This document shows, in pieces, positions 59,501-64,000 of a DNA stretch of 64,000 nt; the stretch's first letter is position 1; every line of letters begins with the position of its first letter. The position numbers and the translations under genes are program-made. This DNA is from Hirundichthys speculiger (taxonomy: Eukaryota; Chordata; Actinopteri; Beloniformes; Exocoetidae): positions 1 through 64,000 of the forward strand of contig JAGFBZ010002566.1 in NCBI GenBank assembly GCA_018398805.1, written 5' to 3'. A model generated the notes under the pieces. That model was not told where the DNA came from. It saw only the letters and a list, made by a program, of their open reading frames with translations, and searched no databases.

Positions 59501-62500
59501 CCCCTTGGGGATCAATAAAGTGTATCTTATCTTATCTTATCTTATCTTATCTTATCTTAATGAATGCATGAATAACTCTCTCAAAGTCTGCAGTAGGACG
59601 ATAGGCTTTTACCTTACTTAACCCTTGTGCGATGTTAGGGTCTTTTGGACCCGTTTTCAATCTTTACTAAAATAAAAATCATACAAGTAATACTTTTTTC
59701 AACTTGAAACTCATTGTCCTTGGCTTATTTTATGTGAGGGGCATGGAGGATAACTTTTTTGGGGGGCGTTCCCACTCTACACCCCCCCTTCACATTTACA
59801 TCACTCTCAGGGTGTTTGGGTCCAAAGGACCCCGATGTAAAACAATAGGGCAGTAGTCTACTCTACAGCTTTAGTGTGAACATTGGAATAGGACCATATA
59901 GATTGTTGCATACCTTTACTTGCCTTCCTTCTACCAGAGACTAGAATACCTGAACAGAGGGTGGAGTAGGGGATATATTTTTCCCAATCAAACTTGACCC
60001 AAGGGGGCGGGGCTTTGCTACCACGCCATTATGCAACAGGAGTCCTACATCCCAGCCCCTGTGTGTGCTAGAGACATGATGCATGCACCAGGGGGTCAAC
60101 AGGGACAGCCCTGAGTGCACCTTACTGTCCCACAACCACCCTATGATCAAAGGGGGCGGTGCTTCGCTACCACGCCATTATGCAACAGGAATCCTACATC
60201 CCAGCCCCTGTGTGTGCTAGAGACATGATGCATGCACCAGGGGGTCAACAGGGACAGCCCTGAGTGCACCTTACTGTCCCACAACCACCCTTGATCAAAG
60301 GGGGCGGGGTTTCGCTACCACGCCACCCGCAACACAAATCCCACAATCAAGCCCCTGTGTGAAATCAATTCCATGCAATAAATATCAATAGTACTGAAGG
60401 CCTGCTTTCCTTTATTTATAAGCAAGTTGACTGCAGTATTGATCATAACTGTTTTACTGTATGGGATGTATTTATAGATAATATAGAAGAGGTCAAGGTA
60501 CATGGTACCTGATATGGTCTAATAATAGTATCAATAGTGGCATGGAGGTCAGACTCCACCCCCTTGGACCAATGTAGATTGGGGACTGGTCAGAAACCAC
60601 CCACAAGCAACACCCTGGTGAAGACAGTGTGTCTTTGGCCCTCACAAGGGCTAAGTTGTGGGATTCGTCACATGCATGATGGCAAAACTCCACCCCCCAA
60701 GGTGACAGTCAGTACAGGGAAGGTCAGTGACATCACAGCAATGCACCAGTAACCCTCCAGTGAAGACAGCGTGTCTCTAGCCCACACAGAGGCTGAGAAG
60801 TGGGATTCGTGGCGTGCGTGATGGCGAAACTCCGCCCCCAAAGGTCGAGGTCATCATAGGGAGGGTCAGTGATGTCAAGGCTACCCACCAGTAACCCACT
60901 AGTGAAAATAGCATGTCTCTAGCCCACACAGAGGCTGAGAAGTGGAATTTGTGGCGTGCGTGATGGCGAAACTCCGCCCCCAAAGGTTGAGGTCATCATA
61001 GTGAGGGTCAGTGATGTCAAGGCTACCCACCAGTAACCCTCCAGTGAAGACAGCGTGTCTCTAGCCCACACAGAAGGCTGAGATGTGGGATTCGTGGCGT
61101 GCGTGATGGCAAAACTCCGCCCCAACAACGCAGCCCTCGCTACTGTTCCTAAGAGACTGAATAACAAGGACTGCCAGAAACTAAACTCAAGTTGCTCAAA
61201 GAAGCATAACGACAGTCGTTCACTGGTAACCACACCTCATGCCTAACGACTGTTGTCCACCAGTGGCCCCACTCACCCCTAACGACTGTCCTTTCACTGG
61301 TGTGGCTCTCCTGACCCAAACAAAAGGGTCCAGCGAAACTCCACTAACGAAGTATTGTCTTTAGAAAGTGGTGGGTGCACACCTTCCACAGAGGTTAAAA
61401 ACCAGAGTCATACTCCACCGTTTGTCTGACTAGTGCGGACTAGTCAGACTGATGCGTTCAGAACTGATGAAGCTGTTTGGATAAGAGGCGAAACATCTTC
61501 TAGACAAATCTAAATCCAGTTGCCTATGATTCAATTGTTGCGAGAATGACTTGGTGGTTACCACTGCTGCCTCATAGCAAGAAGGTTCCTGATTTGGTCC
61601 TGGTGGTGTGGCAGTGTGTGTGGAGTTTTTTTTTTTGCTATTTTTGTGCTTGTGTGGGGTTACTCTGGTTTCCTCCCACAGTCCAAAAAAGTTCATGTCA
61701 GGCTGACTGATTCAAAATTACCCACGAGTGAGTGAGTGTGGTTGTCTGTGAGGTCCTATGACGGACTGGTGACCTCTTCATGGTGCACTGCTTTCTTTTA
61801 CCCAGAGAGAGCTGAGATAGGTTTCAGGAGATCCCTGTGACCCTGAATGGGTGGATGTATATCCCAGAAAAAAGAAATGTATACAGCAGTGGTGGGTAAA
61901 CTGTGGTACATTTACCACTGGTGGTACGCGAGCACTCTCTGGTGGTATGCGGGGACCGTCAGGACTTTCCACATTTTCACTTTTTTTTTGTTTTTATTAA
62001 ATCGGAAACATACAATAAGGAATAAACATCTCTCCTGTGAATTTAAAGCTAACTGAGAAGGCATATATGGCTATATTTTAAAATTGGTCATCATGGTGGT
62101 ACTCAGAGAACTGAACAGTTTCTCAGGTGGTACGCAGGATTAAAAGTTTGAGAACCACTGGTATACAGTAAACCCTCACACATCATGGTTAATGGGGGCT
62201 GTGAACACTACAATGTTCAAAACTCTGATATGTATTTTGACGCTCTGCCTAGCAACCCCAGTGACACATATTTGACCCAACTGACGTCTAAAGACGGCAG
62301 AGAAATGAGTTAATTTTAAAACGGCACTTAATCACTGAAATAAGCAAGCGATATTTGGAACTGATGAACGTAAACACCAAGTGTATCAGCGTTAAACTCG
62401 GCTTTGTCTCACGAGAGCAAGAGATGGGAGATGCGGGGATGTGTTCCAGCCAATCAGCGTACAGACCACCAACCCCACAGTAATACCCGTTATAGCAGCC

Positions 62501-63538
62501 AATCACAGACCTCGATTTTCCTTCATGAGGCATCCCGTGTAGGCTCTTGTTGCTTCCTGAGACTCGTTCTTGATGTGATGTATTTCGCTTCAGCCTTGCG
62601 GTGTGGTTTGAATTTTTTCAAAATTTTTTTCCGATTTTTTAAAACATTTTTTCGAATTTTTTTTTTCGATAAATATTTTTTGAAATCTCTGCGATGTACT
62701 GAGACTGCGATTGCTGAAACTGCAAACTGTGAGGCTTTACTCTAATGAAAGAAAACAGAAGGAAACTTTTTTCAATCTACTGTAAATTGAAGGTCTCTCA
62801 GTCTCCTTGTTCTGACAAATCATTGTATCTTTCAATCTGTATTTTTCAGATTCACCAAAAAACACCCACGTTTCTGTCAGTCCATCTGGTCCAGTACCAG
62901 AAAACAGGATATTGACTCTGACATGCAGCAGTGATGCCAACCCTCCTGTGAAGAGCTACACCTGGTACAGAGCTGATGGAGACCAGGACACTGTTATTGG
63001 GACTGGAAGTGTTTTAATCGTTACAGCATCAGTTGTTAACATGCCCTTTTTCTGCAAAGCTGAAAATGACCTTGGAGAAGGACGTTCAGATAGCATTGAG
63101 ATAGACGTTCAGTGTACGTACTATTGTAATCATCTTTACACCTTTCCACAACTACTTTGTCAACACGTTTTATCCCCCTTAAAATATTTTCCTTGTCTTG
63201 GATAATCATTTTCTCTTATGTCGTCACAGATCCTCCACAGATCCTGCTCTCATCTAACTGCAAAGAAACTGCAGACCAGGTCAACTGTTCCTGTGAAGCT
63301 GTGGGAAATCCTTCTCCTTCTGTACGTTGGTATTTCAATGGGCTCCCTGTCCGTCAGTCTGGGAAGTTTGCTGTCACCACTGAGTCTGCAAATGACAATC
63401 ATCTGAAGAGCATCATCACAGTGAATCAGCCAGAGGAGACAGATCTTCCCAGCTTGGTCTGCCGCAGCATCAACCCTCTAGGATCAGACAGTCACCAGTT
63501 TCATGTGAACAGTCTTCAACTCTCTGCAGAATGTCGAG
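56592..63538 (+). CDS. Siglec/CD22-like Ig receptor, gene 3 (V + three C2), 3' end outside the window
   Basis: Exons: leader 56592-56637; V-set 56875-57223; C2 58636-58944; C2 62850-63113; C2 63230-63538. All have AG/GT borders and phase 1. The V exon has CSFDIDSNY, AVWKSKDEE, KKNCTTTF and TYYFRLEC, with the Siglec-type arginine at 57157-57159. One extra base near 57115 turns the frame into a TAA at 57119-57121, in the middle of the V domain. The C2 exons are open: LTLTCSSDANPPVKSYTWY and FFCKAENDLG in the second, CSCEAVGNPSPSVRWYFNG in the third. TM and tail exons must lie beyond 64000; none is seen here. As in genes 1 and 2, the donor after the last C2 exon (GTCCGT) is weak. Its two longest introns are full of repeats. 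Expected role as for the paralogues. Confidence 0.75.
57289..58541. mobile_element. Non-autonomous hAT-type element, copy B
   Basis: Ends TAGGGCTGTGCAACAATTAA and GTTAACTTGCCCAGCCCTA. GTTTTAAT flanks both sides (57281-57288 and 58542-58549), a perfect 8-bp duplication. Same family as 16177-17652. It sits in the intron after the V exon of gene 3, whereas copy A sits before the gene-1 TM exon, so the insertions are independent. Confidence 0.92.
58975..59563. repeat. Dispersed repeat followed by L2-type tail and (TCTTA)n
   Basis: About 58975-59455 contains GTTCCACAATTTGGGAGC, GAAGCCAGTGAAGGGAAACC and CGAGCTGCTGCGTTCTGAA, words of a widespread fish repeat. 59497-59563 is CTTGGGGATCAATAAAGTGT followed by a (TCTTA)n run. 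Confidence 0.65.
59618..59860. mobile_element. Possible piggyBac-type element end
   Basis: TTAACCCTTGTGCGATGTTA at about 59618: a TTAA target followed by CCCTTGTG. Opposed TTTTGGACCC and GGGTCCAAAGGACCC motifs lie inside. The expected far end (CACAAGGGTTAA) is not found, so the copy is partial or misjudged. Confidence 0.4.
59998..60345. repeat. Satellite-like tandem repeat, about 148-bp unit, 2.3 copies
   Basis: AAGGGGGCGG occurs at 60001, 60150 and 60298, each followed by CGCTACCACGCCA-like sequence. The first two units are almost identical (ATGATGCATGCACCAGGGGG in both). Confidence 0.9.
60560..61125. repeat. Satellite-like tandem repeat, about 144-bp unit, four copies
   Basis: GGGATTCGT(GG)CGTG followed by GATGGCRAAACTCC-like sequence recurs near 60659, 60800, 60944 and 61088. 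CTCTAGCCCACACAGAGGCT recurs near 60774 and 60915. Minus-strand ORFs with SLTLTMMTSTFGGGVSPSRT repeats are translations of this array, not genes. Confidence 0.9.
61555..61830 (-). repeat. Dispersed repeat, same family as 8583-8958, antisense
   Basis: Reverse-complement words of the family: TAGCAAGAAGGTTCCTG, GTTTCCTCCCACAGTCCA, GACGGACTGGTGACCTC. Confidence 0.75.
61887..62160. mobile_element. hAT-type MITE 'CAGTGGT', copy 3 (274 bp), perfect 8-bp target duplication
   Basis: Ends CAGTGGTGGGTAAACTGTGG and GTTTGAGAACCACTG. GTATACAG flanks both sides (61879-61886 and 62161-62168). This shorter copy lacks the inner blocks of the 32040 copy. Confidence 0.93.
62170..62750. mobile_element. Probable DNA-element ends around unique sequence
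   Basis: CAGTAAACCCTCACACATCA near 62166 and TGTGAGGCTTTACTCT near 62728 are imperfect mirror images, and TGGTTAATGGGG resembles about 11308. They may be the two ends of one 570-bp element, with T-rich low complexity at 62612-62680. Borders not proven. Confidence 0.4.
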
Positions 63539-64000
63539 GTCCGTCTAACGTCAAACTCTAAATGTTTGCCGTCAATCCAAATATAAAGTACAATAAAGAT
63601 TTGTATATGATTAAGCGAATGAAAACTCAATTTTTATTTTCTTCCATGCTGTTATGGTTTGCGGTTGATTTGTTGGTTTTGGTTTTTTGTGTTTTCTTGG
63701 TTTTGTCTGCTTGTCTTGGGTTCTTTGTCGTCTTCTCTGTCAACTTTACTTCCTGTTTTACTTTGAAAGTTTGTCTTTCCCTAGTTGAGTTCTGTTTTAC
63801 TTCCTTTTCTTTGTCTCCTTGATTGTTTGCACCTGTGTCTTGTTTGTTTCTTTGGTTTATTTCGGTCTTGTCTTTTTCCTTGTTGGTTCTTCATTCTGTT
63901 CTCCATGGCTCCTGTTTGTTCCCCGTGTTGCTGCCCTTGCTGTGTCTTCTCATTGTGGACGACCCCAGTTAAGTTTGTTTGGACATTTGAATTTAATAAA
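63539..64000. other. Gene-3 intron, LTR-like sequence at the window end
   Basis: About 63640-64000 is T/G-rich with TTCCTGTTTTACTTTGAAAG, a string also found in the solo LTR near 25165. It probably belongs to a related retroelement end, cut by the window edge. Confidence 0.45.

Noticed and set aside
60777..61233. Minus ORFs with repeated SLTLTMMTSTFGGG
   Set aside because: Translations of the 144-bp satellite-like array.
62404..62745. 113-codon plus-strand ORF
   Set aside because: Second half is T-rich low complexity inside a probable DNA element; no domain.

Overview
This window reads as AT-rich nuclear DNA of a teleost fish. The genes have introns with GT..AG borders, and the repeats are of kinds common in fish: a Sleeping-Beauty-type Tc1 element, Rex3-like (RTE) and L2/CR1-like LINEs, hAT-type MITEs with 8-bp target duplications, and many microsatellites. 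There are no prokaryotic features, no CRISPR array and no RNA gene that I can support.

Layout. (1) 0.6-4.35 kb, minus strand: an E3 ligase gene of the teleost 'G2/M-phase-specific E3 ligase-like' HECT type, with an N-terminal zinc ribbon and a C-terminal HECT domain. Several one-base indels interrupt it. (2) 4.35-13.6 kb: repeats, a short signal-peptide ORF at 6.83 kb, and an orphan leader exon at 8.23 kb that matches the leader exons of the genes downstream. (3) 13.6-24.1, 36.65-43.07 and 56.6-63.5 kb (running off the end), all plus strand: three tandem paralogues of a Siglec/CD22/CD33-like Ig receptor. Each has a leader, a V-set exon with the Siglec-type YYFR/YYLR arginine, and two or three C2 exons. 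Genes 1 and 2 also show a transmembrane exon and a tail with phosphotyrosine motifs. (4) A decayed V exon at about 51.7 kb and the orphan leader suggest at least one or two further lost copies. Intergenic blocks (31.1 with 45.6 kb; 35.0 with 46.6 kb; 36.1 with 52.3 kb; 9.0 with 26.2 kb) are also paralogous, so the array grew by duplication of units of about 20 kb rather than by retroposition.

How the genes work together. From family knowledge, the Siglec-like proteins would sit on leukocyte surfaces, bind sialylated glycans through the V domain and signal through the tail. Gene 1 has an ITIM-like LIYTSV and a YANM site; gene 2 has YVN and YIN sites of the Grb2-binding type. The paralogues may therefore bind similar ligands but signal differently. 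The HECT gene is a neighbour with no visible functional link.

Caution. At least ten single-base indels, several of them in homopolymers, break otherwise well-preserved exons in the HECT gene and all three receptor genes. Few substitution stops accompany them. Uncorrected sequencing errors are as likely as pseudogenes. The strongest new observations are structural: a 29-bp microinversion, clean loss of one Ig exon, a Rex3 inserted in a Rex3 with a 16-bp target duplication, and several transposons dated relative to the gene duplication by empty sites in the paralogues.
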